Position numbers and translations under genes: made by a program. From JAAYPI01 sp963668615 (GTDB lineage: Bacteria; Bacteroidota; Bacteroidia; Bacteroidales; Paludibacteraceae), in NCBI GenBank assembly GCA_963668615.2, contig CAXXCL010000002.1, positions 62,001 to 126,000 on the forward strand: DNA of 64,000 bases, read 5' to 3'. Below are positions 51,277-60,259 of the stretch, piece after piece (position 1 is the stretch's first letter; the number at the start of each line of letters is the position of its first letter). Below the pieces are notes generated by a model. It was not told where the DNA came from, did no database searches, and was given only the letters and a program-made list of their open reading frames with translations.

Positions 51277-52335
51277 TTATCTGTCTGTATATTGTTTTTC
51301 GTAATATTTCTGGTATGTACCGCTCGTCACGTTGTTTAGCCAATCTTCATTTTCCAAATACCAATCTACTGTTTTTTCCAATCCTTCTTCAAATTGTAAA
51401 GAAGGCTTCCACCCCAATTCTTTTTGTAATTTTGAAGAATCGATAGCGTAGCGTAAATCGTGTCCGGCACGGTCTGTTACGAAAGTAATCAATTTTTTAG
51501 AAGTCCCCTCGGCACGATGTAATTTTTTGTCCATTATTTTGCACAACTGATAGATAAGGTCAATGTTTGTCCATTCGTTGTTACCTCCAATATTGTATGT
51601 TTCTCCGGTTTTTCCGGTATGGAAAATAATATCAATGGCACGGGCATGGTCGTTTACCCACAACCAGTCGCGTACGTTTTCACCTTTTCCATAGACAGGA
51701 ATAGGCTTGTTATTTTTGATATTGTTAATACAAAGCGGAATTAATTTCTCGGGGAAATGGTTGGCTCCGTAGTTGTTAGAACAATTGGAAAGTACAATAG
51801 GAAGTCCGTATGTGTGGTGGTATGCACGCACAAAATGGTCGGAACTTGCCTTTGATGCCGAATATGGACTACGAGGGTCGTAGGCTGTTTTTTCGGTAAA
51901 GAATCCTTCTTTGCCCAACGAGCCATATACTTCATCGGTAGAAACATGGTAGAAACGTTTTCCTTCCATGTTGTCTTTCCAACAATTTTTAGCGGCATTC
52001 AACAAATTGGCAGTGCCCAATACGTTGGTTTTTATAAAAGAAAGCGGATCCGTAATAGATCTATCTACGTGAGATTCGGCAGCTAAGTGAATAACTCCGT
52101 CAAACTTATATTCGTCGAACAAGTTTTGAATAAAATCAGTATCTGTAATGTCACCTTTTATAAAGTTGTAATTAGGCTTATTGGCAATGTCTTTCAGATT
52201 TTCCAAATTACCGGCATACGTAAGGGCGTCCAAATTATAAAGTGTATAATCAGGATATTTATTCACAAAAAGGCGGATAACATGAGAGCCTATAAAACCT
52301 GCAGCTCCCGTAATCAGAATTTTTTTATTACTCAT
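51277..52335 (-). CDS. rfbB: dTDP-glucose 4,6-dehydratase RfbB
   Basis: About 352 aa from the ATG at 52335 (MSNKKILITGAAGFIGSH). The extended SDR signs are GAAGFIGS for NAD, the Asp after the second strand (LYNLDALTYAGNLENL), VIHLAAESHVDRSI, the catalytic STDEVYG, and YSASKASSDHFVRAYHHTYGLP with the Tyr-x-x-x-Lys pair. It makes dTDP-4-keto-6-deoxyglucose, a step to rhamnose and other surface sugars. rfbA, rfbC and rfbD are not in the window. It is the first conserved gene after the accessory island. Confidence 0.95.
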   Translation of the reverse strand: MSNKKILITGAAGFIGSHVIRLFVNKYPDYTLYNLDALTYAGNLENLKDIANKPNYNFIKGDITDTDFIQNLFDEYKFDGVIHLAAESHVDRSITDPLSFIKTNVLGTANLLNAAKNCWKDNMEGKRFYHVSTDEVYGSLGKEGFFTEKTAYDPRSPYSASKASSDHFVRAYHHTYGLPIVLSNCSNNYGANHFPEKLIPLCINNIKNNKPIPVYGKGENVRDWLWVNDHARAIDIIFHTGKTGETYNIGGNNEWTNIDLIYQLCKIMDKKLHRAEGTSKKLITFVTDRAGHDLRYAIDSSKLQKELGWKPSLQFEEGLEKTVDWYLENEDWLNNVTSGTYQKYYEKQYTDR

Positions 52336-52581
52336 TTTTTTTGTTATAAAATTGATTGCAGCAAAGATATATATTTTACCCAAAAAAGAAAATGTCTGCC
52401 TGAAAGATTTATTGTATGCTGTGTGATCAATTTGAGAATTTATTGTGAAAAGAGAGACTCTTTATTATTTGCTTGAAAGGCAATTTTTTAATTAAAAAAT
52501 GAAGATAGGTGTTCATAACTTGTTAAAAACTTTGTTCGAGGTGGTTTGCGATTTGCCTTATTTATTGCGTCCTTTGCGTCC

Positions 52582-53568
52582 ATGCAGTCGATAGTATTCC
52601 ATATAGAGAGCCTTTTGTATGAACATGACTTCGTTATTGTTCCGTCTTTTGGTGGGTTTGTGTCTGAGTATCAAGCTGCACGAATAACCGAAGGTGGTAT
52701 TTTCTATCCTCCCCAAAAGGAAATAGGATTTAATCCGAACTTGGTGTATAATGACGGTTTGTTGGCACATTCCATTATGGAAAGAGAACATGTTTCTTTT
52801 GCTGTTGCCAATGATAAAATTGCAGACGAGGTAGTTGCTCTAAAAGCGGAATTGAATCAGAATAGATGCCTTGAATTTGGAACTTTGGGCTCCTTTGCTG
52901 CATTCGCTGATGGAAGGGTATGTTTTACTCCGGCTCTTTATAATGATTTTCTTTGTTCTTCGTTTGGTTTTTCTCCATTTTATTTTTCTGCAATAGATAG
53001 TTTGCCGGATATGGTTGAAAGAGCTCCGGAAAACCTGACTAACCATGTTATACAATTCGTTCCGAAATCTTCCAGGATGTCCGATACTGTTAGGTATTTG
53101 GTAGCTACGGCAGCCATATTTCTTTTCTTTGTCTTATTTCCATTTCAAATAAAAGATGTGCCTGTTGATTACCAAGCGGGTATTTGTTCCTATCATTTTT
53201 CACCTGTGGTAGAAAAAGGAATGTCTTTGCAAACTGATTCTGTTGCAGCGGTAGAAGCCGTTGCCGCTCCGGCGGACAGTGTACAAAATGTCTTCAAAGT
53301 GTATCTTCCTGTTAGTCAGACTCCGGCTGCTGCAAAAAAGGAAACGGAATACCACATTATCATAGGTAGTTTTCAAACAGAAGCTAAAGCACAACAGTTC
53401 TTGTCAGAATTACCTTCCAATTTGAAAAGTTCTGCCATTATTTTTTCTGAAAATAGATATCGCATATCTGCATCGTCTTTTGATAACGAAAAAGAGGGAG
53501 AATTTTTCTTGCAACAATTCCAAAAAAATAATCCGCGTTTTAGTGAAGCTTGGCTATTGAAAAATTAG
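52582..53568 (+). CDS. HU-CCDC81/SPOR domain membrane protein
   Basis: About 328 aa from the ATG at 52582 (MQSIVFHIESLLYEHDFVIVPSFGGFVSEYQAARI). Residues 1-130 match the HU-CCDC81 domain, a paired IHF/HU-like fold without an obvious DNA arm. A TM helix (ATAAIFLFFVLFPFQI) lies near 175-195. A Pro/Ala linker is followed by a SPOR domain (EYHIIIGSFQTEAKAQQFLSEL...IIFSENRYRISASSFDNEKEGEFFLQQF), which binds denuded peptidoglycan at division sites. The topology puts the HU part in the cytoplasm and SPOR in the periplasm. A link between nucleoid or proteins and the septum is likely but inferred. Confidence 0.82.
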   Translation: MQSIVFHIESLLYEHDFVIVPSFGGFVSEYQAARITEGGIFYPPQKEIGFNPNLVYNDGLLAHSIMEREHVSFAVANDKIADEVVALKAELNQNRCLEFGTLGSFAAFADGRVCFTPALYNDFLCSSFGFSPFYFSAIDSLPDMVERAPENLTNHVIQFVPKSSRMSDTVRYLVATAAIFLFFVLFPFQIKDVPVDYQAGICSYHFSPVVEKGMSLQTDSVAAVEAVAAPADSVQNVFKVYLPVSQTPAAAKKETEYHIIIGSFQTEAKAQQFLSELPSNLKSSAIIFSENRYRISASSFDNEKEGEFFLQQFQKNNPRFSEAWLLKN

Positions 53569-53620
53569 TCGTTTCGTATATTTTTTCGACTTAACTATTT
53601 TATACTTCGATAAATAATTA

Positions 53621-53628
53621 TACCTTTG
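53621..53628 (+). promoter_or_regulatory. -7 promoter element TACCTTTG upstream of rpsP
   Basis: TACCTTTG matches TAnnTTTG 53 bp before the rpsP start. The implied leader is about 45 nt. No clear -33 TTG was found. Confidence 0.6.
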
Positions 53629-53681
53629 TCCCCGCATTCGGGAAATGCAAAGAAGTTTAATTAATAAATTAATAAAAAATT

Positions 53682-54221
53682 ATGGCAACTAAAATTAGAT
53701 TGCAAAGACATGGACGCAAAGGGTATGCTTATTACCATATTGTAGTCGCAGACGTCAGGGCACCACGTGATGGTAAGTTTATTGAAAGGATCGGTTCATA
53801 CAATCCGAACACAAATCCTGCTACGGTAAATTTAAACTTCGAAAAGGCTTTGAGTTGGATTCAAACGGGAGCACAACCAACGGATACCGTTAGAGACATA
53901 TTCTCAAGAGAAGGCGTTATGATGAAAAAACACTTGTTGGGTGGTGTAGCTAAAGGTGCATTTACGGCAGAAGAAGCAGAAAATAAATTTGATGCTTGGA
54001 TGCAAAATAAACAAAAGTCAGTTGAAAAAGTAAAAGAAAAACTATCTGAAACTGCAAAATTAACTGCTAAACAACGTTTGGAAGCTGAAAAAGAAGCTAA
54101 CAAAGCTAAAGCAGCTGTTGTAGCAAAAAAACAAGCTGAAAAATTAGCAGCAGAAACTCCTAAAGAAGAAGTTGTTGCTCCAGCTGAACCGGAAGTAGCA
54201 TCTGCTCCGGTAGCCGAATAG
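53682..54221 (+). CDS. rpsP: 30S ribosomal protein S16 with long C-terminal extension
   Basis: 179 aa. The first 80-90 residues are S16 (MATKIRLQRHGRKGYAYYHIVVADVRAPRDGKFIERIGSYNP). The remaining half is a Lys/Glu/Ala-rich, coiled-coil-like tail (for example TAKQRLEAEKEANKAKAAVVAKKQAEKLAAETP). S16 aids assembly of the 30S subunit. Longer S16 proteins with this kind of tail are common in Bacteroidetes, so it is not a fusion unique to this organism. It is not followed by the rimM-trmD-rplS genes seen in many other phyla. Confidence 0.97.
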   Translation: MATKIRLQRHGRKGYAYYHIVVADVRAPRDGKFIERIGSYNPNTNPATVNLNFEKALSWIQTGAQPTDTVRDIFSREGVMMKKHLLGGVAKGAFTAEEAENKFDAWMQNKQKSVEKVKEKLSETAKLTAKQRLEAEKEANKAKAAVVAKKQAEKLAAETPKEEVVAPAEPEVASAPVAE

Positions 54222-54246
54222 TTTTGATATAAATTAAAAGAGTATG

Positions 54247-54273
54247 AGAGCTGCCTTTTGGGCAGCTCTTTTT
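54247..54273 (+). terminator. Terminator after rpsP
   Basis: AGAGCTGCC pairs perfectly with GGCAGCTCT over a TTTTG loop and is followed by T. It is among the strongest terminators in the window. Confidence 0.92.
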
Positions 54274-54294
54274 GTATAAAATAACAAAGAAAAT

Positions 54295-55851
54295 ATGGTT
54301 TCGGAAATCAACGTACGAGTCCTTCCTAAGGTAGCTTCTTCAGAACAGTTTCTTAAAGATTTTGTGTCGAAAGAGTACAGCTATGATGTGAAAAATATTA
54401 CGGCCGTTCAGGTAGTAAAACGTACCATTGATGCTCGTCAGCGAACTGTATTTGTTAATTTGCAGTTACGTGTGTTTATCAATGAAAATCCTGAACCTCA
54501 AGCGTTATTTACATTTACCTACCAAGATGTATCCAAAGCAAAACAAGCAGTAGTGGTTGGGGCAGGACCTGCTGGTCTATTTGCTGCGTTGCACTTGATT
54601 GAATTAGGAATCAAGCCGATAATTATTGAAAGGGGAAAAGATGTTTCTTCAAGAAAAAAAGATATTGCCCTTATAACTCGTGAGAATGAGGTTAATCCCG
54701 AATCCAACTATAGTTTTGGGGAGGGTGGAGCAGGAGCTTTTTCTGATGGAAAATTATATACTCGTAGTAAGAAGCGAGGTAATACGGAACGTATTTTGCA
54801 TATATTTTGTAATTATGGAGCATCGCCTTCTATACTCATAGATGCTCATCCTCATATTGGAACAGATAAATTGCCGACTGTTATCAAAAACATACGAGAA
54901 AAGATTATTTCATGCGGAGGTGAAGTCCATTTCAATACGCGTATGGATGATTTGATTGTCGAAAAGGATGAAGTTAAGGGCATTATCACCAACACGAATG
55001 AGACGTTTTTAGGAAAAGTAATTTTGGCTACCGGGCATTCGGCTCGTGATGTTTATCGGTTACTTAAAGAAAAACAAATAGATATTGAAGCAAAAGGTAT
55101 CGCTGTTGGAGTTCGTTTGGAACATCCACAAGAGTTGATAGATCAAATGCAATATCATTCTCAAGATGGACGAGGCGAATATCTTCCACCGGCGGAGTAT
55201 AATTTTGTTACACAAGTACAAGAAAGAGGCGTTTATTCATTTTGTATGTGTCCGGGAGGTTTTGTTGTACCGGCAGCAAGTGGTCCTAGCCAAGTGGTTG
55301 TGAACGGAATGTCTCCATCAAATCGAGGTTCCGTGTGGGCAAATTCGGGTATGGTGGTTGAAATTAGACCTGAAGATTTGTCGGAATATGGAGATAATAA
55401 GGAATTTAGCGTAATGAATTTTCAAGAGGAAATGGAAAATTTAGCGTACGTAAACGGAGGAAGCAAACAAAGTGCTCCTGCACAGCGTATGATGGATTTT
55501 ACCCGCAAAAAGGTTTCTTATGATTTACCCGAAAGTTCTTATACGCCCGGATTGGTTTCGTCTCCTTTGCATTTTTGGTTACCCAAACAAGTAAACGAAC
55601 GTTTACGCGAAGGATTTAAAACTTTTGGTCAGTGGTCAAGAAATTTTTTGACGAATGAGGCTGTTTTGATTGGTGTAGAAACAAGAACTTCATCTCCTAT
55701 TCGGGTCTTAAGAAATAAAGAAACATTGGAACATATTCGTATTAAGGGACTTTACCCTTGTGGAGAGGGTGCCGGATATGCAGGAGGAATTGTTTCTGCT
55801 GCTTTGGATGGCGAAAAATGTGCTGAATTTTTGGCAGAAACACTGTCGTGA
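54295..55851 (+). CDS. FAD-dependent dehydrogenase (uncharacterised, COG2509-like)
   Basis: 518 aa. An N-terminal alpha/beta domain of about 80 residues precedes the FAD Rossmann motif AVVVGAGPAGLFAALHLIELG and the ERG box. A Gly-rich SYSFGEGGAGAFSDGKLYTRSK stretch, VILATGHSARDVYRLL and the C-terminal GLYPCGEGAGYAGGIVSAALDGEKCAE complete the fold. I recall this as the family annotated NAD(P)/FAD-dependent oxidoreductase or uncharacterised FAD dehydrogenase. The reaction is unknown. It is single, between the rpsP terminator and the efflux operon. Confidence 0.85.
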   Translation: MVSEINVRVLPKVASSEQFLKDFVSKEYSYDVKNITAVQVVKRTIDARQRTVFVNLQLRVFINENPEPQALFTFTYQDVSKAKQAVVVGAGPAGLFAALHLIELGIKPIIIERGKDVSSRKKDIALITRENEVNPESNYSFGEGGAGAFSDGKLYTRSKKRGNTERILHIFCNYGASPSILIDAHPHIGTDKLPTVIKNIREKIISCGGEVHFNTRMDDLIVEKDEVKGIITNTNETFLGKVILATGHSARDVYRLLKEKQIDIEAKGIAVGVRLEHPQELIDQMQYHSQDGRGEYLPPAEYNFVTQVQERGVYSFCMCPGGFVVPAASGPSQVVVNGMSPSNRGSVWANSGMVVEIRPEDLSEYGDNKEFSVMNFQEEMENLAYVNGGSKQSAPAQRMMDFTRKKVSYDLPESSYTPGLVSSPLHFWLPKQVNERLREGFKTFGQWSRNFLTNEAVLIGVETRTSSPIRVLRNKETLEHIRIKGLYPCGEGAGYAGGIVSAALDGEKCAEFLAETLS

Positions 55852-55938
55852 TATATCTTCAGAAAAATAAAAAATCTTTCATCTTGTTAAAAAATCGTTA
55901 AATGTGTATTTGTGAATAGTATTTCATAAAAAAGCACT

Positions 55939-55965
55939 TATTTTTGCAAAGTTGTTTATGCAACT
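55939..55965. promoter_or_regulatory. Promoter and MarR operator of the efflux regulator
   Basis: TATTTTTG at 55939-55946 is a -7 element. AGTTGTTTATGCAACT at 55950-55965 is an inverted repeat that would cover the transcription start. It matches the second operator at 56435-56450 at 14 of 16 positions. Confidence 0.72.
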
Positions 55966-55981
55966 ATTTTTTGATATAACT

Positions 55982-56422
55982 ATGAATGAATTAGATTTTG
56001 ATCAACAATTGGTATTTGCTATATTAAGCGGAAGGGCTTCCACTGCTATTGCTCGTCGGTTATACCGCGAGTTTAGGTTGAAAGGTTTGTTGATTACTCC
56101 GGAACAATGGGTTATTCTTATGGCACTATCTAACAAGGATGGTATTACCCAACAGGAATTAGCAACGACTACTTTTAAAGATAAACCCAGTATCACTCGA
56201 CTTATAAATAATCTGGAAAAACAATCTTTAGTTGTTCGATTGTCATCGAAAGTAGATAAACGGATGAACATGATTCATATTACTAAACCCGGTTTATTTC
56301 TGTATCAGAAAGCCAATGTGGCAGCAATTAATGTGATGAAAGAAGCTCTCTACGGGTTGATAGAAGATGATATCCGAACAGGAGAGCGTATTCTTAAACA
56401 AATATTTAAAAATTTAGCCTGA
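55982..56422 (+). CDS. MarR-family regulator of the efflux operon
   Basis: About 146 aa from ATG 55982 (MNELDFDQQLVFAILSGR). Earlier in-frame starts at 55952 (TTG) and 55958 lie within the operator and are less likely. The winged helix shows as GLLITPEQWVILMALSNKDGITQQELATTTFKDKPSITRLINNLEKQSLVVRLSSKVDKRMNMIHITKPG, with the D-K-R-M wing. It is followed by the TolC gene 88 bp later, with a second copy of the operator in between. This places the pump operon under its own control. Confidence 0.9.
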   Translation: MNELDFDQQLVFAILSGRASTAIARRLYREFRLKGLLITPEQWVILMALSNKDGITQQELATTTFKDKPSITRLINNLEKQSLVVRLSSKVDKRMNMIHITKPGLFLYQKANVAAINVMKEALYGLIEDDIRTGERILKQIFKNLA

Positions 56423-56434
56423 TTTTGGCATAAT

Positions 56435-56485
56435 AGTTGCTTATGCAACAAGTGTATTATATTTAAACAATAAGTATTATATTTG
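56435..56485. promoter_or_regulatory. Second MarR operator and candidate TolC promoter
   Basis: AGTTGCTTATGCAACA (56435-56450) has perfect GTTGC/GCAAC arms. TATATTTG (56478-56485) lies 28 bp further on and 26 bp before the TolC start, which suits a promoter with the repressor bound just upstream of the -33 region. Confidence 0.65.
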
Positions 56486-56510
56486 AATAACAATTTATAA
56501 TGAACATTAA

Positions 56511-57989
56511 ATGAAAAAGCTATTCTTTTGTTTGGTTTTAGTTCCAATCACATTGCAAGCAGTTGCACAGAAGGGACTTTATACCTTAGATGATTGTCGT
56601 AAAATGGCAATGACCAATAACAAAGAGCTAAAGATTGCCAATGAACAGGTAAAAGCTGCCGTTAGTTTGGAAAAAGCGGCATTCACACAATATTTACCAA
56701 GTTTTTCGGCTAATGGAGCCTATTTGTGGAATGAAAAGGATATTTCCTTGATGAGTGAAGATGCTTATTTGCCCGTCTATGCAATGGATGCTAACGGATC
56801 TAAAAATTATGCAGCTTCCTGGAATAACTCATGGACAGTGTATAATGGTTCTCCCGTTCCATTGGATGCAAACGGAGTTCCGTTTGACCCTACTAAAAAT
56901 CCGGAAAAAATTTCGTGGAAAAATTATGCTTTCTTACCCAAAGATGCCTTTGAAATGAATATTCATAATGTATTTGCCGGTTCTGTAATGATGACTCAAC
57001 CGCTTTTTATGGGTGGTAAGATAAAAGAACTAAATAATATAGCAAAATCTACACGAAAAATTTCAGAAGCCAAATTAGAAGGAGAGACTTCTGAAATTAT
57101 TTTGGAAACAGATGCTGCTTATTGGCGAGTTGTTTCTTTGATAAATAAAGAAAAATTAGCAAAAAGTTATGTATCATTGTTGCAAAAACTCAGTGGTGAT
57201 TTAGAAAAATCAATTTTGTTTGGTGTAGCAACAAAATCGGATGGGCTTTCAGTAAAGGTTAAATTGAATGAGGCTGAGATGCAGTTGATGCAGGTACAAG
57301 ATGGTTTATCCCTTTCAAAAATGGCTCTATGTCAATTGTGCGGGTTGCCATTAGATAGCGATTTTAGTTTAGCCGATGAAAATCTTTCGACGACGGATAC
57401 CCCGATTGACAATCAAAATGTGAATGTGGATAATGCTATAAAAAATAGATATGAGATACAAAGTTTGGAAGAATCTGTCAATATTGCGGAATCTAACCGT
57501 AAAATAATGGTTTCTCGTTTTATGCCTAATGCGGGACTTACGGCAGGATATTTATTGTCAAATCCAAATATTTTTAACGGTTTTTCTACTGAATTTGCCG
57601 GTATGTGGCAAGTGGGTGTGGTTGTTAATGTTCCTATATTTCATTTTGGAGAAAAGGTACATACGCTCAATGTTGCTCGTAGTGAGAAAAAAATAGCCGA
57701 GTATAAATTGGAAGATGCGAAAGAAAAAATTCGATTGGACATTGCTCAAGCATCCTTTAAAATTAACGAAGCGGCTAAAAAGTCCGTTATGACAAAATCT
57801 AACAGGGAAAAAGCTGATGAAAATCTACGTTATGCAAATATAGGTTTTGAATCCGGAGTAGTTGAGCCGTCTGTTGTAATGGAAGCTCAAACAGCTTGGC
57901 TTAAAGCTAATTCCGAAGACATAGATGCCAATATTGATGCAAAATTATGCGATGTTTATTTACGAAAAGCGATTGGAAACCTTAAATAG
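56511..57989 (+). CDS. TolC-family outer-membrane efflux protein
   Basis: 492 aa. A signal peptide (MKKLFFCLVLVPITLQAVAQ) is followed by two outer-membrane efflux repeats made of long helices: LYTLDDCRKMAMTNNKELKIANEQVKAAVSLEKAAFTQYLPSFSA, and VNVDNAIKNRYEIQSLEESVNIAESNRKIMVSRFMPNAGLTAGYLL. The helical hairpins are typical of TolC barrels and periplasmic tunnels. It is the exit duct for the adaptor and two permeases encoded next. Confidence 0.93.
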   Translation: MKKLFFCLVLVPITLQAVAQKGLYTLDDCRKMAMTNNKELKIANEQVKAAVSLEKAAFTQYLPSFSANGAYLWNEKDISLMSEDAYLPVYAMDANGSKNYAASWNNSWTVYNGSPVPLDANGVPFDPTKNPEKISWKNYAFLPKDAFEMNIHNVFAGSVMMTQPLFMGGKIKELNNIAKSTRKISEAKLEGETSEIILETDAAYWRVVSLINKEKLAKSYVSLLQKLSGDLEKSILFGVATKSDGLSVKVKLNEAEMQLMQVQDGLSLSKMALCQLCGLPLDSDFSLADENLSTTDTPIDNQNVNVDNAIKNRYEIQSLEESVNIAESNRKIMVSRFMPNAGLTAGYLLSNPNIFNGFSTEFAGMWQVGVVVNVPIFHFGEKVHTLNVARSEKKIAEYKLEDAKEKIRLDIAQASFKINEAAKKSVMTKSNREKADENLRYANIGFESGVVEPSVVMEAQTAWLKANSEDIDANIDAKLCDVYLRKAIGNLK

Positions 57990-58015
57990 AAAACAAAAAA
58001 TATAAAAGTTATACG

Positions 58016-59041
58016 ATGGAAACAAGTAAAAGAGATTTAATAAAGGCTAATTTAGCAAAAAGTAAGACAAATTTGATGATAGGTCTTATCACATTATTGA
58101 GTGTTGTGCTTATTATTTCTTTAATTGGATGGTTAGTCTTGAAGCCTGAACCACAACTAATACAGGGTGAAGTTGAGGCAGATGAGGTTCGTGTATCCAG
58201 TAAATTAGCAGGTCGTATTCAAGAATTTAGAACAGAAGAAGGAGCGTTTGTGCAAAAAGGAGATACGCTTGGTTTAATCAGCTCCCCTGAATTGTATGCC
58301 AAGTTGGAGCAAGCTGAAGCTGCCGAAGTCGGTGCTCAAGCACAAAACTTAAAGGCTATTAAAGGTGCTCGTAGTGAACTAATTGATGGAGCATTCCAAA
58401 TGTGGCAAAAGGCAAAAGTAGGATTGGATATTGCAGGAAAATCTTTTGATAGAGCAAAAAAACTGTATGATAATCAAGTAATTTCGGCTCAAAAATTTGA
58501 TGAAGCACAAGCTCAGTACAATGCTGCTGTTGCAACGGAAAGAGCCGCAAAAACTCAATATGATATGGCAAAAAATGGTGCTGAACGCGAAGACAAGCTT
58601 TCGGCAAAAGCATTGGTTGATAGAGCCAAGGGGTCTGTGTCAGAAGTAAGAGCCTATATGCCAGAAATACAACTAATTGCACCTTTGTCAGGTGAAATTT
58701 CTGAAATATTTCCCAAGCAAGGTGAATTAGTGGGACAAGGAGCCCCCATTATGAATATTGTCGACTTAAGTAGTTGTTGGGTAACATTTAATGTGCGAGA
58801 AGATTTATTGTCAAAAATAAAAATCGGTACAGTATTAACTGTAACTATCCCCGCATTAAACAAGCAACAAATAAAGGTTAAAGTGAATTATATCAAAGCT
58901 TTGGGAAGTTATGCTACTTGGCGAGCAACCAAAACCTCCGGAGAATTTGATGTGAAAACTTTTGAAGTAAGAGCAAAACCTGTAGATGCAGTAAAAGACT
59001 TGAGACCGGGTATGAGTGTGCTTTTGCAGGATGAATTATGA
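58016..59041 (+). CDS. HlyD-family periplasmic adaptor protein
   Basis: 341 aa. An N-terminal TM anchor (LMIGLITLLSVVLIISLIGWLVL) precedes a split lipoyl/barrel domain (QGEVEADEVRVSSKLAGRIQEFRTEEGAFVQKGDTLGLI and IQLIAPLSGEISEIFPKQGELVGQGAPIMNIVDLSSCWVTFNV). A long helical hairpin rich in Ala/Gln lies between them (about 95-215). It bridges the inner-membrane permeases and the TolC duct. The gap to the TolC gene is 26 bp and to the first permease 21 bp. Confidence 0.92.
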   Translation: METSKRDLIKANLAKSKTNLMIGLITLLSVVLIISLIGWLVLKPEPQLIQGEVEADEVRVSSKLAGRIQEFRTEEGAFVQKGDTLGLISSPELYAKLEQAEAAEVGAQAQNLKAIKGARSELIDGAFQMWQKAKVGLDIAGKSFDRAKKLYDNQVISAQKFDEAQAQYNAAVATERAAKTQYDMAKNGAEREDKLSAKALVDRAKGSVSEVRAYMPEIQLIAPLSGEISEIFPKQGELVGQGAPIMNIVDLSSCWVTFNVREDLLSKIKIGTVLTVTIPALNKQQIKVKVNYIKALGSYATWRATKTSGEFDVKTFEVRAKPVDAVKDLRPGMSVLLQDEL

Positions 59042-59062
59042 TTTTTTAAGCGAAAATAGATT

Positions 59063-60241
59063 ATGCTTGTAAAACAAAACAAAGGATTTAAGGCGGTTTT
59101 TTATCGTGAACTGTTCCGAATGGCAACACATCCGATATACTTAATTATGCTTGTTGCCATACCCATAGGTAGTTACCTTTTTTTTGTTACCTTGATGCCG
59201 GAAGGTTTGCCTGAAAAATTGCCGATTGGTATTGTTGATCATGATAATTCCTCTATTTCTCGTAATGCTATTAGGCAAATAGACGCCACAGCACAGAATA
59301 AGGTTGTCGGTCACTATCTGAATTTTTCAGAAGCCCGTTCGGATATGCAAAAAGGTAGAATATATGGATTTATAGAAATACCCATCGATTTTGAAAAAGA
59401 TATCCTTCTTGGCAATCAACCAAAGATATGGTTTTATTATAACCAAGCTTTTTTTATTCCCGGCTCACTAACGTTAAAGAATATCAGTAGAATCTTAGCT
59501 ACTGTTTCCGGAGGTGTTAATTTACAATCCAGATTGGCTCACGGACAAACGGAAGAATCAAGTTTAGCTCAAATACAGCCCATTGTCCCGGATATTCATC
59601 CTATAGGCAATCCTTATATTAACTATTCGGTTTATTTGACAGATATTATCATTCCGGGCATTTTGGAGTTGATAGTTTTGTTAACTTCCGTGTATATTAT
59701 CGGTATAGAATTAAAGCAGAAAACCAGTCGTCAATGGCTTGCCTTGAGCGATAATTCGCTTTTTAAGGCCTTATTAGGTAAGTTTCTTCCCTATACAATT
59801 TCTTTTACCATTGTCGGATTGCTTTACAATGTAATTCTATTTGGATTTCTTCATTATCCGTTGAATGGTAATATCTTATGGATGTTCTTAGATACTATTT
59901 TGATGATTGTGGCTTCTCAATGTGTCGGAATATTAATGATCGGAATTTTTCCTGTGTTACGGGACGGATTGAGTTTCGCCTCTCTTTATGGCGTTTTAGC
60001 TTTTTCATTTTCCGGATTTTCTTTCCCGATAGAGGGTATGCATCCGCTTATACAAGGGTTGAGTACAATTTTTCCATTAAGATATTATTTTAAAATATAT
60101 CAAAGTCTTGCTTTAAATGGATTTGGATGGCAGTATACTGTGTTTGATTTTGTATTTTTATTACTGTTTCTTTTCTTGCCCTTTATCATTTGCATAAGAT
60201 TGAAAAAGGCAATGATTTTCCAAAGTTATCCAAAAAAATAA
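59063..60241 (+). CDS. ABC-2 type permease 1 (YhhJ/YbhS-like)
   Basis: 392 aa. A TM helix at 20-42 (HPIYLIMLVAIPIGSYLFFVTLM) is followed by an extracytoplasmic domain (LPIGIVDHDNSSISRNAIRQIDATAQNKVVGHYLNFSEARSDMQKGRIYGFIEIPIDFEKDILLGNQPKIWFYYNQAF). About five further TM helices follow (IIIPGILELIVLLTSVYIIGIEL, LPYTISFTIVGLLYNVILFGFL, and others). It belongs to the ABC2_membrane_3 group. No ATPase gene is next to it. The two permeases share the same layout and probably pair. Confidence 0.88.
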   Translation: MLVKQNKGFKAVFYRELFRMATHPIYLIMLVAIPIGSYLFFVTLMPEGLPEKLPIGIVDHDNSSISRNAIRQIDATAQNKVVGHYLNFSEARSDMQKGRIYGFIEIPIDFEKDILLGNQPKIWFYYNQAFFIPGSLTLKNISRILATVSGGVNLQSRLAHGQTEESSLAQIQPIVPDIHPIGNPYINYSVYLTDIIIPGILELIVLLTSVYIIGIELKQKTSRQWLALSDNSLFKALLGKFLPYTISFTIVGLLYNVILFGFLHYPLNGNILWMFLDTILMIVASQCVGILMIGIFPVLRDGLSFASLYGVLAFSFSGFSFPIEGMHPLIQGLSTIFPLRYYFKIYQSLALNGFGWQYTVFDFVFLLLFLFLPFIICIRLKKAMIFQSYPKK

Positions 60242-60259
60242 AAAGAGGAGTTTTCTATT

